Shown: positions 11,589-24,507 of the stretch, piece after piece
Layout of the letters: each line of letters starts with the position of its first letter
How positions within the stretch are numbered: position 1 is the first letter of the stretch
DNA from: Batkoa obscura
Lineage: Eukaryota > Entomophthoromycota > Entomophthoromycetes > Entomophthorales > Batkoaceae
NCBI GenBank assembly: GCA_030770535.1
Contig: JASVEC010000017.1
Location: 930,001-994,000, forward strand
DNA: 64,000 bases
Reading direction: 5' to 3'
Translations under genes and position numbers: made by a program
The notes under the pieces: generated by a model
Told to the model about the DNA's origin: nothing
The model's input: the letters and a program-made list of their open reading frames with translations, nothing else
Database searches by the model: none

Positions 11589-11678
11589 TGATATCTTTTT
11601 TTAAGAAATTCATTGACACTTTCTCTGCTCAATAGTGCTTAAAAAATGGAAAAAATAATGAAATCAAAAAATATCTCT
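11589..11678 (-). mobile_element. MITE copy 7, diverged, abutting copy 6
   Basis: About 90 bp in the same orientation as copy 6, separated from it by one TA. The body (TGCTCAATAGTGCTTAAAAA, then ATGGAAAAAATAATGAAATC) is clear; both ends are eroded. TA follows at 11679-11680. Confidence 0.7.
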
Positions 11679-12485
11679 TATGAATTTTATTTAATAAATG
11701 AGTTGTAAAATAAAGAATGATTGAACACTTGTTAAAATTACTTAAAATAACTTAAATAACTAATATTATGCTTTTAAAGATAAATGATGAAAAGGATTAA
11801 TTTTACTAATTATGATTGGAATTAAATCTATTATAATGTGTTCAATAAATACAGAATAATAGTCAATCAATGATTATTTCGAATAGATTGACACTATTAT
11901 ACAATTAATTATATAATGTATATTATATATATTGATTGATAATAATTTTTAATTTTTTGAAATTAATTAATCTAGATTTTTCAATTAATTCACTTATAAT
12001 CAAAGTTGTCGAATAAAGTTAATAGCATAAATTATTCAAATGAGGTGTATTTAACAAACTTAAGGTTACACAAATAGGTCAAAAATGGAATCATTAAGTA
12101 GCCCTTTAACACATTTTTAAGAACTTTTATATAGCGACTAGATACAAAAAGTCCTTTGTAAAGGATATTATTGTAGTTGGGATAAACTAAGCCCTTCTTG
12201 TTTTAATTGGTTAAATTGTATGCATTGTATTTAATGAAGGTAATCAATATAATGTGACATTAGAAAACAATACTTAATCACACATCTAATTAGAATAAGC
12301 CAGTATTTATCCTATTAATACAGAAAAAGGTTAAAAATAAACTTACCATTTAAATAATCCAATAAAATAAAAGCATTATCTGAATCACCCTCCAATAGGT
12401 TTTAACACTGCAAATCTGGTAGTAACCCGAAAATTCATATATACCAAAGATTTCATACATTATAAATTTCTACTTTTTTATTCTT

Positions 12486-14246
12486 ATGAAATCAAATCTC
12501 AATTTATCTTTAACACATCAGTCGAATGGGGGAATGCAAGTGTGTGATAATTGTCATACATTTAAAAGAAGATGCGATAGAAAATTACCAAAATGTTCTT
12601 TGTGTGTTGCAAAAGGTTTAGAATGTAAAAGAGAAAGAAAGTTGCAGCGAAAACATTTTATGCAGCAAGATGATAAATTTTATAGCTGTATATTCAACTC
12701 TTTGATATTAACTAGGCATAGTAAGAAAAAAGAAAGAGCGAAAAAAGAGATGGAAGGTAAAATAATTAAAGAAAGCCTATCTCAGCTTATTTCTAAGGAA
12801 GTAGAAGTAGAAGTGGAAGAAGAAATGTTTAAAGAAAATTTATCTCAACTCATTTCAAAAGAAATCAATAGCAGCGTTTTAAGAGCCCCTATCTTTAAAT
12901 TAAAGATGCCCAAATTTGATATAGCCTCTATGACAGTTAGCAGGTTCCCTATTTACTCCTTTTTAGTTATATTGAAAAGTCAGGAAAAGTTAAGTAGGAT
13001 GTATGAAATTGACCCAATAGCTGGTATATTCTTCTTTTTAAGATCTATGAACTTACCAACATCAAATAGCTTAGAAGTATCAATACCGTCAATGGATCGT
13101 TTTATACTTAATCATTCAATTACAAGAAAAGCAACCTTTGCTTATTTTAAATATGTTAATATTGTATTCCCATTATTTTCTATGGATGACTTTTGCAATA
13201 AACCTCGATCCATTTTAGTAAAAGCTGCAGTAATATTAGTTGGGTTAACGTTAATAGAAGAGACTGAAGAAGCCAAGGTATTAGGAAAACAATTGAAAGA
13301 AGTGTTAATCGGGATCATAACTAAATTAGTGAAGAATCCAAGTTTAATATGGGTTCAAGCACTATTAATCTTAGCCAATGGGCTTCGTGGACACCCCTAT
13401 TCTCCTCCAAACCATTTACTGTTTGATATTATTAAAATTTGCCATGCTATTGGATTACACGTTCAGCCAAGTAGAAAACTTCCATTCCATATACAGCTAG
13501 AAAAACAATTAGCCTATTCAGCAGCTTTATATTTTGATACTAACAGTAACCCACGCTCCAGTGGTTGTTTCAATCACTCTGATATATGGACTAAAAACTT
13601 AAATTATAAACATGATGTATATAAAAAATTAGAATATGAGCTATTGATGATTATGGGGGAGTTCAGATATAACTTGGCCAAAAATTTGTATATCATCTTC
13701 CAGTTATTTAGGCAGATTGAGGAAAAGAAGCATTTTTCTCAAAATTTTTGTAAAGAAATCCAAGTTTATTTTGATGTTCTTAAAGAGTATACCTTTAAAG
13801 CTTTTTACCGTTTACATAAACTTAAAAAGAGCCATGTCTATGTAAGATTTACACCCTTGATAGATGTTATTTTAAATTCGGTGGGGTTATTGAGTAATTC
13901 TGTTTATGTTTCATTGTATGAATTGAAAAGGAGTGTTTCTAAAGTAGATGATTTACAGGATATAAGAGCATGTATAAAATGTATTGCCCGTTTATTTCAA
14001 TACAATCAACGCCTAGGCCCTTTTCCTTACTCCAATAATCGTATTTTTTCAGTTTATAATTGTATTCGATTTTTAGCCTGTCACTACCAATTTCTTAAAG
14101 AATGTGATAAGCTTATATATGAAGGGCTTGAGCTCTTTTATTTCCTTCGAACTATTCCATTGTTTAAAACGTCGGTGGAAACAAGCCTTGCACTTATTGA
14201 TATAACACTCAAAGCGATGGGGATTCCAGTTCTTGTTCTTACATAA
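12486..14246 (+). CDS. Zn2Cys6 (Gal4-type) transcription factor
   Basis: Single open frame of 586 residues starting at ATG 12486. A fungal binuclear zinc cluster spans residues 20-47 with exact Cys-x2-Cys-x6-Cys-x6-Cys-x2-Cys-x6-Cys spacing and basic residues in the first loop (HTFKRRCDRK). A Lys/Glu-rich linker follows (about 75-130), then a long helical region (about 170-580) resembling the fungal-specific regulatory domain, e.g. DIIKICHAIGLHVQPSRKLP near residue 320. The family binds CGG-type DNA half-sites in the nucleus; the target genes cannot be read here. It has no introns, unlike most neighbours. The nearest plus-strand gene (phosphodiesterase) begins 850 bp downstream; I see no evidence of linkage. 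Confidence 0.9.
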   Translation: MKSNLNLSLTHQSNGGMQVCDNCHTFKRRCDRKLPKCSLCVAKGLECKRERKLQRKHFMQQDDKFYSCIFNSLILTRHSKKKERAKKEMEGKIIKESLSQLISKEVEVEVEEEMFKENLSQLISKEINSSVLRAPIFKLKMPKFDIASMTVSRFPIYSFLVILKSQEKLSRMYEIDPIAGIFFFLRSMNLPTSNSLEVSIPSMDRFILNHSITRKATFAYFKYVNIVFPLFSMDDFCNKPRSILVKAAVILVGLTLIEETEEAKVLGKQLKEVLIGIITKLVKNPSLIWVQALLILANGLRGHPYSPPNHLLFDIIKICHAIGLHVQPSRKLPFHIQLEKQLAYSAALYFDTNSNPRSSGCFNHSDIWTKNLNYKHDVYKKLEYELLMIMGEFRYNLAKNLYIIFQLFRQIEEKKHFSQNFCKEIQVYFDVLKEYTFKAFYRLHKLKKSHVYVRFTPLIDVILNSVGLLSNSVYVSLYELKRSVSKVDDLQDIRACIKCIARLFQYNQRLGPFPYSNNRIFSVYNCIRFLACHYQFLKECDKLIYEGLELFYFLRTIPLFKTSVETSLALIDITLKAMGIPVLVLT

Positions 14247-15099
14247 TTCACCTATTTTTTTAACAATTTTCAATTTTTTAGCTAATTTTCTATGTTTGAT
14301 ACATCGATATTCTCCAAGATTTAACTTGATCCCTTATTATAATAAATAATTTTGAATTTCCGAATTCTTCCTTCATAATATTATTAACTTAAAATAGTAC
14401 TATATGCTAATAAGATTTATAAGTTTAATAATAGGTTTTAAAGGGTAATTGCAGATGTCACTTACTTAATTTGTTTACTCATTTTATATTTAATAAGATC
14501 AACTAAATTAAACTATTCAAGGTTAATAAAGGTAAGCTTAATAGAACCTATTGTACAATAGGGTTTATAAACAATTTACAGATACTTTTGCCATTACTTT
14601 TTTAATAGCTTATTCGCTATTCTAATTATATATAATATAAGTGCTAACCGGTATAATCTTACTAAAGTGTTGATTAAAAAATAAAATCGCAAATTCCCAA
14701 TTAAGAAAAGGATATAAATTAATTATTCCCAACGCATCAATGGATATTCAATAGATAAGTAGTGATTGGTATTCTAAAGTTATATTTACTTCATGATTTA
14801 ATATAATTCGTTGGTGACATATCGCTAATACTAAATGATTACATTTTATTCAAACGTGAATTTAAATAATGGAGGAATTTTGCAAATAAATAAAAGTAAG
14901 AGCTTGCTTTTGCAAAAATTGTGAAGTCAAAATCAACCAAACTCAATGAAGTAAATGTATATTTCAGTTCACTTGGAAATATAGTTTTAAAAGTCAAACA
15001 AATGAAATATCTTTCAATTATAATCAGCTAACTGACAAAAAATGAGAGTAATTAAGGTGTAATTGTATTAAAGTATAAATTCAATTTTTATAGAGAAGG
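14247..15099. other. Intergenic, no gene seen
   Basis: 853 bp of AT-rich sequence between the Zn2Cys6 gene and the phosphodiesterase, closed in all frames. It presumably holds the latter's promoter. Confidence 0.5.
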
Positions 15100-16548
15100 A
15101 TGCTACTACCCTGTTTATTGTTTGCGCTATTAATATCTTTCTTTTACATATTTTTGATACAAGAGTATAGTTCTAAGAATGATGTTACAGTTACAGCTAC
15201 GGTTGAAAAAAAAGCGCTATATAAAAAAGACAACCAAACGGTTATAATTTTATCTCTGGACGGATTTCGCAATGAATACTTAGAGCGAAACATAACCCCA
15301 AACTTAAGCCAATTAAGTAAGCTAGCTTACCATCTCTAAAATGCTATTACTTATTTTGTTAGTCAATATAGGTATAAGAGCAAAATATATGATCCCTTGC
15401 TTTCCAGTAAAAATTCTCGTATTTTATTTATTCATAATATTAAATTTTAGGTTATAACATTTCCTAACCACTTTAGTATGGTAACTGGACTACTTCCAGA
15501 ATATCATGGTATAGTTGGTAACGACTTTTATGCCCCAGACTTGAAAAAGACATTTACTACACGTATCAAAGACTCGATCAAAGATCCTGAGTTTTGGAAA
15601 GGGACACTAGTAATTTTAACTTGATAAATCTATACTTTTAGTTATGTTTCAATAGATTTGGAAGGCAGCTGAGAAAAATGGGATAAAAACGATGGTACAA
15701 ATGTGGCCAGGCTCGGATGTAAAATATGGGGATAGCTTGCCGGATTATTTGGAACTTTATAATAAATTGATACTACCTAGTCGTAAGATAAATAACATAT
15801 TGGATAAACTAGATAATCCAATAGAGTTGCGTCCAAGGCTAATATTAAGCTACTTTCCAGAAGTAGATACAGTGGGTCATCTTTTAGGATCCAATTCTTT
15901 TGTTTTGGATAAAACTATTAAAAAAGTAGATAAAGCAATTGCAAGCTTATTTAATGGACTTAAGAAAAAGAATATGCTAGATGAAGTTAATGTTATTATT
16001 GTAAGTGACCATGGGATGAGTAAAATTGAAAAGAAAAATGTTATTTATTTGGATGATATAATTGATCTCAACACAGTTAGAAGTATACATATGTATCCGT
16101 ATGCTGGATTAAATTTGTTTGATGAAACAACAATAGATGCAATATATGAACAATTGAAAGAAAAAGAAAGGCTTGATGATTTGGTGAAGGTATTTAAAAG
16201 GAAACAGCTGTTCCCATCAGACAACTCACGAATACCAGAGTTAATTTTAATACCTAAACGGGTAAATACTTTTTTGTCTTATTGATTTATTTATTGTTTT
16301 AGGGATATTATTTTAGTATTAAAAAAGCTGTTAAACACCTTTCAACTCCGCGGCATATGTCTGGGATCCATGGATTTAATGAAACTGATATTGATATGCA
16401 TTCAATTTTCATAGGTTTTGGTCCTTACTTCAAACAGTTTAAAAAGGAATTGGAACCATTTCGCAATATTGAATTGTTTAATTTATTTGAGAGAATTTTA
16501 AGTATTCCACATACTCCTAATAACGGAACTTTAAATTTTTGGCCTTAA
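15100..16548 (+). CDS. Membrane-anchored type I phosphodiesterase / nucleotide pyrophosphatase (ENPP-like)
   Basis: Alkaline-phosphatase-fold enzyme that cleaves phosphodiester or pyrophosphate bonds outside the cytosol. Five exons (15100-15316, 15363-15406, 15451-15609, 15656-16261, 16303-16548) give 423 residues. An N-terminal hydrophobic segment (LLPCLLFALLISFFYIFLIQ) acts as signal anchor. Metal and catalytic motifs are in order: SLDGFR (Asp), TFPNHFSMVTG (nucleophile Thr), PEVDTVGH (Asp and His), VSDHGM (Asp, His) and SGIHGFN (last His). It is close to the size of a bare ENPP catalytic domain, with no extra C-terminal module. A 44-nt second exon (NIGIRAKYMIPCFP) is required to complete the strand before the nucleophile. 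Substrate is not deducible. Confidence 0.9.
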
Positions 16549-16998
16549 GACTTCAAGTACTTATTTATTGTTCAATTTTGTAAAGCTTTAGAAGTTACTT
16601 AATTATATAATATTAACCAAAATGTTTAGATATTAAAATTTTACCAAAACTTAGGGTACCAAAACCTAGGGTACTAAAAAGTCAAGACATTAATAAATTG
16701 TGGTAATATGATGTCTCTAAATAAAATTTATATATGATTTTATTTTATCATTATGCCTTTTATACTGTTAGTCTTTAGATGTTAAATCATTTTGATATTG
16801 AAATATTTTTCTTTGAATTTTGATTCTATATTTTTGATTTGTAATTTTTCAATTATTGGCTTAAATGAAAAATTAGAATCTAAATAAACGAAATTAATTG
16901 GCTACAATTTTATCCCATCTCAATTTTGAACAAAAAAATAGTTTAAGTTATCCCTTTACTCCTTGTTTTGTATATAAAATATATTTTAAGTATTCGGA
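16549..16998. other. Intergenic, no gene seen
   Basis: 450 bp between the phosphodiesterase stop and the kinesin ATG. A short direct repeat (near AGGGTACCAAAACCTAGGGT, 16653-16672) is the only pattern noted. Confidence 0.4.
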
Positions 16999-19742
16999 AT
17001 GGTAAAGAAATAAAAAACATCTTAAATGATACTAATCAACGAAACAGTCATCGAAAAGTCGAATAAGGCCACCAACGAAGGTGAGCCAAGATCTTTTAGA
17101 TACCGAGAGCTTAAAAAAGAGAAAAACGGAAGCTATTGAAGCTATAAAAACGATAGAAGATAAAAACAAAGAAAAAAGCAAACCAAGTACACTAAAAAAA
17201 GGAAGTAGTATTGGAGGTAGTGTTCGAACTACCAGTAAGGCAGTTTACAAACCAATAGCCAATAGTGCGATACCACCAACTACCAAAACCAATCGACCAC
17301 AACCTTTGATACGTAAATCGCCTTCTGCGACTCCAAAGCCTACTATGGCGATTAAAAGTAGGGTTACTAAAGCAAATCCCACAGTCTCAAGAAACACCCC
17401 AGTTTCAAGAAATACTTCAATGTCAAGGTCAAATCACGATTCTTCTCTATTGTCAAATGGATCTGGAAGGGGGGTTGATACTAGAAGAATATTAATAGAA
17501 AATGAGACAAACCCTACGACCCCACCAAAACGACCAAAGAGGCCGGCTTGGGATATTAAAGTAATTGTTTTCAACTGTCTTTAAACAATATTAATATAGT
17601 TTTATAGGGAAGGTTGGAAGATATGGAAATAAATACAAGTTATCTCAGGCATCAAGTAAAGCATTCAAAAGATAATTTAACAGATGTCAATAAAAAATTA
17701 GAAGAAAGTCAAAATCAAAGTAATATAATCTTAAAGTTAATAAAAATCATATTTAATAGTATTTTATCAAATAAGTTGTACAGCTTGAAGAGTTTAGAAA
17801 AAGTTTAGAAAACAGTGTCCAGGTTAAAACACAAGAAAATAGCGGACTTCTTCATCAAATAGCAGATTTAGAAAATGAGCTAAAAGTAACTTCGCATTTA
17901 TTTTATAATCTTTATAATTGAACTATTAAATAGAGCTTGAGCAATAAAAACGAAGATAGTATACGAACTCTTAAATCAGCTCATGAATTAGAAGTACAAT
18001 CATTAAACTCAAAATTGGATTTTGCTACCAGAGAAAAGGCCATGTTAAATAACGAGCTACAGAATGTATCGTCTCAATTAAAAGCTAAAATTGAAGAAAA
18101 CACCAGTCTTACAGTAAATAATTATTTATATAGAAATTATACTTTACTTATTTTTATTATTTAGAATACAATTTCAAATCAAGCAACTTCTTATATAACA
18201 TTAGAATCTGATAACCGTATACTAAAAAACCAATTAGAAGTAAATAAATACTAACTTATAAATAGAAATAGTTACTTATTATCATTTAGGCATCACAAAA
18301 AGAAGCTTTAAATAAAGGCGAAACGATTGGTAAATTAAATAAAAATATTGAGGGATTGAAAGCTGCGATTGAAGAACTTGAAACTAAACTTAGGTCAGAA
18401 GAGACAGTTAGACGTCAGTTACACAACACTATCCAAGTAATTTAATAGTGATAAATAGCCTTACTTGTACTAAGTTTTTTTATAGGAACTTAAAGGAAAT
18501 ATTCGCGTTTTTTGTAGAGTTCGGCCTCCGGTTGGTAAAGATACAATAATCTAATTAATACATTAACTGACTTTAATAGGCGCTGAATGTAATCAATCTA
18601 CTGAGCAATCCCATTTAAATTTTACGGATATCAATGGGGATAAAAAATGTATTGAATTAAAACAAGTTAAAGTAAGTAATATTATATTACTATAAATTTA
18701 TATGAATGATAATTAAAATTAATTAGGAATCATCACTTTCAAAAGCAACCACTAAAGTTTATCCTTTTAAATTTGATAAAGTAATTTAATCTCTTAATTA
18801 TTTATATTAACTCAAACCCTATTTTAGGTTTATGGGCCATCTACCAAGCAAGCAACTGTTTTTGAAGATATTTCTCAATTAATTCAATCTGCACTTGATG
18901 GTTATCCAGTTTGTATATTTGCCTATGGGCAAACTGGAAGTGGAAAAACTTTTACCATGGAAGGACCAGAAAATGCAGATATCGAAACCGAAGGAATGAT
19001 CCCAAGAGCAGTACAGCAAATATTTGATTCAGCTGATGAGTTAAAGGAAAAAGGATGGAGATATAAAATGGAATGTCAATTTGTAGAGATTTATAATGAA
19101 ACTTTGCATGACTTATTGGGTTGCAATAGCAATGATAACAAAAGGCATGATATTAAACACGAGTCAAATGGGAGAACTGTTGTGACTGATATAACTATTG
19201 GTACTTTATTTATATATTAAGTTTTTATTCAACTAACTTTGATAGTAAATGTAAGTAACCCTAAAACTGTCCATAACCTTTTAAACAAAGCATCCAAAAA
19301 CAGAGCAGTTGCTTCAACAAATTGTAATGAAAGATCCTCAAGAAGCCATAGTGTTTTTACTATGCGATTGACAGGGCACAATACTTTAACCCAAGAAAAA
19401 TCGGAAGGGGTATTAAATCTTATAGATTTGGCAGGGTCGGAATCACTCAATAAATCCGGATCAACTGGTGATAGACTTAAAGAAACTCAAGCTATTAACA
19501 AATCTTTGTCTTCTCTTTCCGATGTCATTTATTCACTTTCTCAGCAAAATTCACATGTCCCTTATAGGAATAGCAAACTCACCTATTTACTACAAAATTC
19601 GTTAGGTGGTAATTCAAAAACACTCATGTTTGTCAATATCTCACCTTTAAAGTCTAACTTTATGGAATCGCTTTATTCGCTACAGTTTGCTACTAAAGTT
19701 AACTCATGTCAAATTGGCACTGCTAAAAAAGTAGTTAGATAA
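16999..19742 (+). CDS. Kinesin-14 (C-terminal motor, Kar3/Ncd/KIFC1 type)
   Basis: Minus-end-directed spindle motor. A basic Ser/Thr/Pro-rich tail (17048-17560) is followed by a coiled coil (about 17615-18470) and a C-terminal motor opening with the kinesin-14 neck [14 protein letters not shown]. The motor carries P-loop GQTGSGKT (18927-18950), switch I NERSSRSH, switch II DLAGSE and [17 protein letters not shown]. Many short introns interrupt it. The basic tail frame has no ATG of its own. I place the start at ATG 16999-17001, joined over a 46 nt intron (17002-17047, GTAAAG...CAG, branch-like TACTAATC) to TCA, giving [13 protein letters not shown]. The alternative is initiation at the GTG at 17081, which I consider less likely. 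The C-terminus ends 25-30 residues after the last motor motif. Confidence 0.9.
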
Positions 19743-20099
19743 TTAGACTTAGTTGTATCATTAGTCGCTTTTATCTATTCGCAATATAAATTCATTTGAT
19801 TTATTTTAATAAAATTATTTTTATATTTTAATCGTTTTGAGATTTAAAGCTTTATTCAATGAAATTAGTGTTATCTTAAGACCATTTACTATAATTCTGT
19901 TCAAATAACTGAAATTGCTTTTTTTGGAAATTAATTTTGATGTATGAAATTAGCAGTAAAATGACATTTAATAATAGCCTATGATAAAAATAGATTAAGG
20001 AGTAAATTGGAATTGCCCATGGCCCAAATCAATAATAGTGATTTTAAAATTTAAAAAAATCATCATTTTTATAAAGTTTATGCTCAAAAAGGATCCAAA
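19743..20099. other. Intergenic, no gene seen
   Basis: 357 bp between the kinesin stop and the RabGAP start codon, AT-rich, all frames closed. Confidence 0.4.
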
Positions 20100-23000
20100 A
20101 TGCTAACGATACCAACTTTAATTTCGGAAGCTAGTGCTTTATGGAGTGACGTTAATAAGAACGATTATTTTGTATTACAACATACTAAATTGGACCAACC
20201 TTCAAAATTATTTCAAAGTGTGGTTGGTACTATAAGGAATATGTAATCAAAATATCAAAATATAATTTAAAGTTTTAATCCATTCAAAAAAGGTTAGACA
20301 CAAAACCTGACCCATATAGGATAATTTATAGGGATAATTTAAACAATGAAACTTATTTGGTAGCCGTTGATGATACCTATCAAAAAATTGAAAAATCTTG
20401 GAAATGGTTTGAAGGTAATTTGATAAAAAGGACGATTTCATCGTTGATATTTAAAATTGCTTAGAACTTTGTGTACCTATATTCGATTCAATGAATGGTA
20501 GCACAGAACGTTATAAATATTTAGAAACTAAAATAAAATCGTATTTAGCTGCTACTGGTAAGTTTAGTTTAAATATATTATTATTATTTGTTATTTTTAA
20601 ACCATACCAAATTAAACTAAACTTGTAAAATTATATTAGATGGTGACTCCCTAGATGAATCCCTTGACGTCAAAGCAAGGTCTGCTTTAAGAGCTTTTAG
20701 ACAAACGTTCAATATGTCCAACGCAGAACACTTAGTTAGCTGTAATATATTTTTATTAATAGCTTAAAAAATAGACATTTAGCAAAATAATAGTTCAACA
20801 CAAACTTCAAACAAAAATTTTAAGCAAACAACTAATTTAAGTATATAGATTATTCATGTGGCTATCAGAAGGGGCTGATGGTATACCAAGGGTGGATATA
20901 TATGAGTGAGAATTATTTATGCTTTTATTCTTACATGCTGGGCATGGAAATGAAATTGAAAATTGAGCTTAGAGATATTGCTCATTTGGAAAAATCAAGT
21001 GGGAACTTGGTTGGTGCCGCGAAAACTTTATCGTTACCATCACCGATCACTATCACCACTAAAGATCAAACAAAGGTAAACAGTTATGTTACTTTAGTTG
21101 TGTAATTTTTTAAAAGTTTAAATTTTAGCATCATTTTGGTAATTTTTTTGTTCGCGATGAGGTAAATTAAAGTTTAAATACTAAATGATGGATTAATATA
21201 GTACTTTGTTTTAGGCGTTTGAATTGATAAGTCAATTAACAAAAAATAGTATGGAAAGAGTATTAAAGAATGCTACATTGGACCCATTACCAGGTATGGC
21301 AATTAGGGGTGTTAATGATGACTCTGTAGATGCACAACCAATAATAAGTCCACTAATAGATTCTTCAGAAGTCAAAAAGGAGTCTTCCGGAATGGAAATA
21401 CGAAACAATTTCTTAACGCAAAAGAGTAATAAAGAATTTCAAATGAAGTTTAGATTGCCAGCCACTGAAGCATTACACACTGAAACCCAAGTATTGTTTT
21501 CTCACCCTAAAGATCCCAACTTTAAAGTTAAAGGTATCTTAGCACTTTCAGATTCTTTTATCACTTTCATTGGTACAAGTTTACTCTCTCCTTGCTATTG
21601 GGTACTTCCACTCTATTTAGTGCGTAAAGTTAATTTACATACAATAAGAAATGAGCTGCCAATTACTAATGCTTTGTCGATTTTATCATATCATGAGCTT
21701 ACCTTTTATATCACTTTCCATCACCTTGATGCCGAAGCTTTTAAAGCCTTCTGTAAAGCTTTAAATGATAGGCTAATCAAACAGAAACTTATAGTAAAGC
21801 AATTAAAACCATTTTTAAGAACATTGACTTCAGAAGGATATTACAAAGGCCAAGGTGGGTATGGAGAGGGCGCTTTGGGGTTGAAATATGGGTTTCCAGA
21901 AGAATTTGGGATCACAAGAGAAGCCAAAAAGTTAGCGCATTGGCAGGATTATTTTTCTAAAAATGGTTACAACTTCTCATTAATCCGTAAGTTCGATTTT
22001 GTTCGATTGGTAAGGGTAGGAATACCAGGGATTTTAAGGGGAGAGATATGGGAGATGTGTTCGGGTGCAGTTTATAGAAGATTTAATCATCCTGGAGTTT
22101 ATCAAAAGTTAATTGAAGATAATCAAGGACAAGTTTCTCAAGCTACTGACGAAATTGAAAAGGATTTAAATCGTTCACTTCCTGAATATTCAGCTTATCG
22201 TATGAAAGATGGAATCGATTCTTTAAGAAATGTACTTACTGCTTACTCATGGAAAAATCCAGAGGTTGGTTATTGCCAAGCAATGAATATCGTGGCTTCT
22301 GCATTGCTAATTTATTGCAGCGAAGAACAAGCTTACTGGACCCTTACTACTCTGTGTGATACTATGCTTCCTTCCTATTATTCTACATCCATGTATGGGG
22401 CCCTTTTGGATCAAGCAGTTTTCGAATATCTTGTGGCTGATCTTATGCCTATTTTGGATACGAATCTAACCAAAAAAGGTATTACTCTTTCCTTAGTTTC
22501 GTTACCTTGGTTCCTTACTTTATTTATAAATTCGATGCCGCTTTTGGTAGCATTAAGGGTTTTGGATTTATTTTTTATGGATGGTCCACAAGTACTTTTT
22601 AAAATTGGATTAGCAGTATTGAAAATCAATGGTGATAAATTAATGGAAGCTGAAGATGATGGTGTCTTTGTTGAGGTTTTAAAGAAATACTTCCAATCTT
22701 TGGAAGAGCCTGTCAATAAAGAGTTTGGGGATAAAGGTGTTAAAACGATTACAAAGTATACCTTACTTATTACTATAGCTTATCGCGAATTCAAATCAGT
22801 AGACAATAATAAGATACAAGAGTTGAGACAAAGTCAACAAATGAAAGTAGTGCATAATATAGAATTATTTAGCAAACAAACAACAATAAGAAACCTCGAT
22901 TTTCGGGGTAGTTTTAGTGCCAAAACATTGTCCAATATTTATGATAAATTTCACACCGCCATTTTTTACAGATCGACCCCACACTCTTCAAAGAAGCATT

Positions 23001-23905
23001 CTGGTCATTTAATGGGTTATGAAGAATTCGAAACCTTTTTGGACCAGTCTACTACCTGGTGTGAACTTGATACACCAATCTCACAACGAAGTTCAAGAAC
23101 AAATAGTATTGCTGAAGAAGAAGAAAAGAAAGGCGGGTTTATGGATGCAAGATCACAGATGCCATTATACCGTCAGTCTATTGTTGGGGCATTGTTTAAG
23201 ACTATGGATAGTGAAAATAAAGGATGCCTTACGTTTTCAGATGTGATAAGTGGACTGGATACTATCCTTAATCAAGATGTTATGCCACGTAGTAAACTTT
23301 TATTTGAAACGGTGGATCTGGATTCAGATGGGCTTCTTAGTTCAGATGATATTATTCAATTTTCTTCGCTATTTTTGTACATCTTTAGACACTCGGATTC
23401 TGATATTGGATTGTTTGGGACTGGAAAGTTTATTAAAGAAGCTATGCAGTTGATTCATCAAAAAGGAGAAAGTTCAAATAAGGATCTTATTGACTTTGAA
23501 GCTGGAAAAGATAATTCAACTCAACAGAATACTGAAAATCAACCCTTTTTAAATTTTGAAGAGTTTTCTAAATTGATTATGTCGGATGAACATCTATTAA
23601 GAGCGATACAAATTGAGTTCCCAAATACTTTTTTATTCAAAGATCCAAGTGAAAATCCACCTGAAAATGATATTTCAAAGTACTTGGTAGACGGTATTAT
23701 AAATGGAAGTAACAAGATGGCTGAAGAGGTTTCAAAGCGTATTAGCACGTTACAGACACAAAAAAGCCAAGCTAACAAGCCAAGAGAGGCTAATGAAATG
23801 GATGAAAATGAATTTAGCTTAATTGTTGAAGCAGATGGAGAGGAAATTAGTGGTGAAATTTTAAATGAGTTGGAGCTCACGGATCTATCTTCACTGACCA
23901 TTTGA
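20100..23905 (+). CDS. GYP2: GRAM-TBC-EF-hand Rab GTPase-activating protein (TBC1D8/9, yeast Gyp2/Mdr1-like)
   Basis: RabGAP that speeds GTP hydrolysis by a Rab on endomembranes. Seven exons (20100-20242, 20293-20414, 20465-20557, 20640-20741, 20849-21075, 21129-21161, 21215-23905) give 1,136 residues. A GRAM domain holds YYSCGYQKGLMVYQGWIYMS, a family signature, near residue 155; a second PH/GRAM-like unit lies near 310-420. The TBC domain runs about 509-715, from GIPGILRGEIWEMCSG, with both catalytic fingers: IEKDLNR (IxxDxxR, Arg finger near 553) and YCQ (Gln finger near 592). Two EF-hand-like loops follow (DSENKGCLTFSD and DLDSDGLLSSDD, about 904-962). The ATG at 20100 aligns with the TBC1D9-like start. 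Target Rab is unknown. Confidence 0.92.
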
Positions 23906-24507
23906 TAGTTTCTTGTTTTTTTAAGTTAGTAGCTTTTTTAAAAGTCGTTTCACAATTTATTTCAAGTTAATAAATTTTATAAAATTGAATTGGGTTTATT
24001 ATAAGTTCATAGTAATATATATAGTGTTTGAGGCTAAGTGATAAAAAAGTAGATTGGCTTTTGTTGTTTTGTTATATTCAACATTTTATATCAGCTACGG
24101 GTTTTATGGATATTAAATATTATAATGTGTTCTCAATGACTTTCTAAAAATGGTAAAAAATAAAGTTGAACTACAGTACTTAAGAGGGTAAATTGAAATC
24201 CCATATTTAATAAAAATTAAAATTAAGATTATCCAGTTTATTAACAAAAAATACTACAGCTTATCTGTAGTCTATTTTATGAAGTTAAATTTGCTTAAAT
24301 TAATAACTTATTCATAATAAGTTTTATAAAATTAAACCTAAATATAGTATACGATTATAGCTAGCTTAATTATCGACTATCTCACTTTTAACAACTTTTA
24401 TTATAACTGCTATTTTTAATACCCCCTTTTTTGATTCAATTAAAATCTTAATTTTAGGGGTGAGGTCATTTTAAGTTTAACTTTTTTATTCTTTTTCATC
24501 TTAAATT
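23906..24507. other. Intergenic, no gene seen
   Basis: 602 bp between the RabGAP and the coiled-coil gene, AT-rich, with TA-rich stretches and no readable frame. Confidence 0.4.

Larger units (their letters stand above)
9842..12485. other. 2.6 kb intergenic region with three MITEs
   Basis: Separates BRN1 and the Zn2Cys6 gene, which are divergently transcribed, so both promoters lie here. Apart from MITEs at 10962-11061, 11486-11586 and 11589-11678 I see no gene. 10310-10800 is slightly less AT-rich than its surroundings but closed in all frames. Confidence 0.5.

Noticed and set aside
17081-17584. Kinesin start at the GTG 17081
   Set aside because: A GTG start is rare in fungi, and an ATG plus a normal-looking 46 nt intron just upstream restores the same frame.
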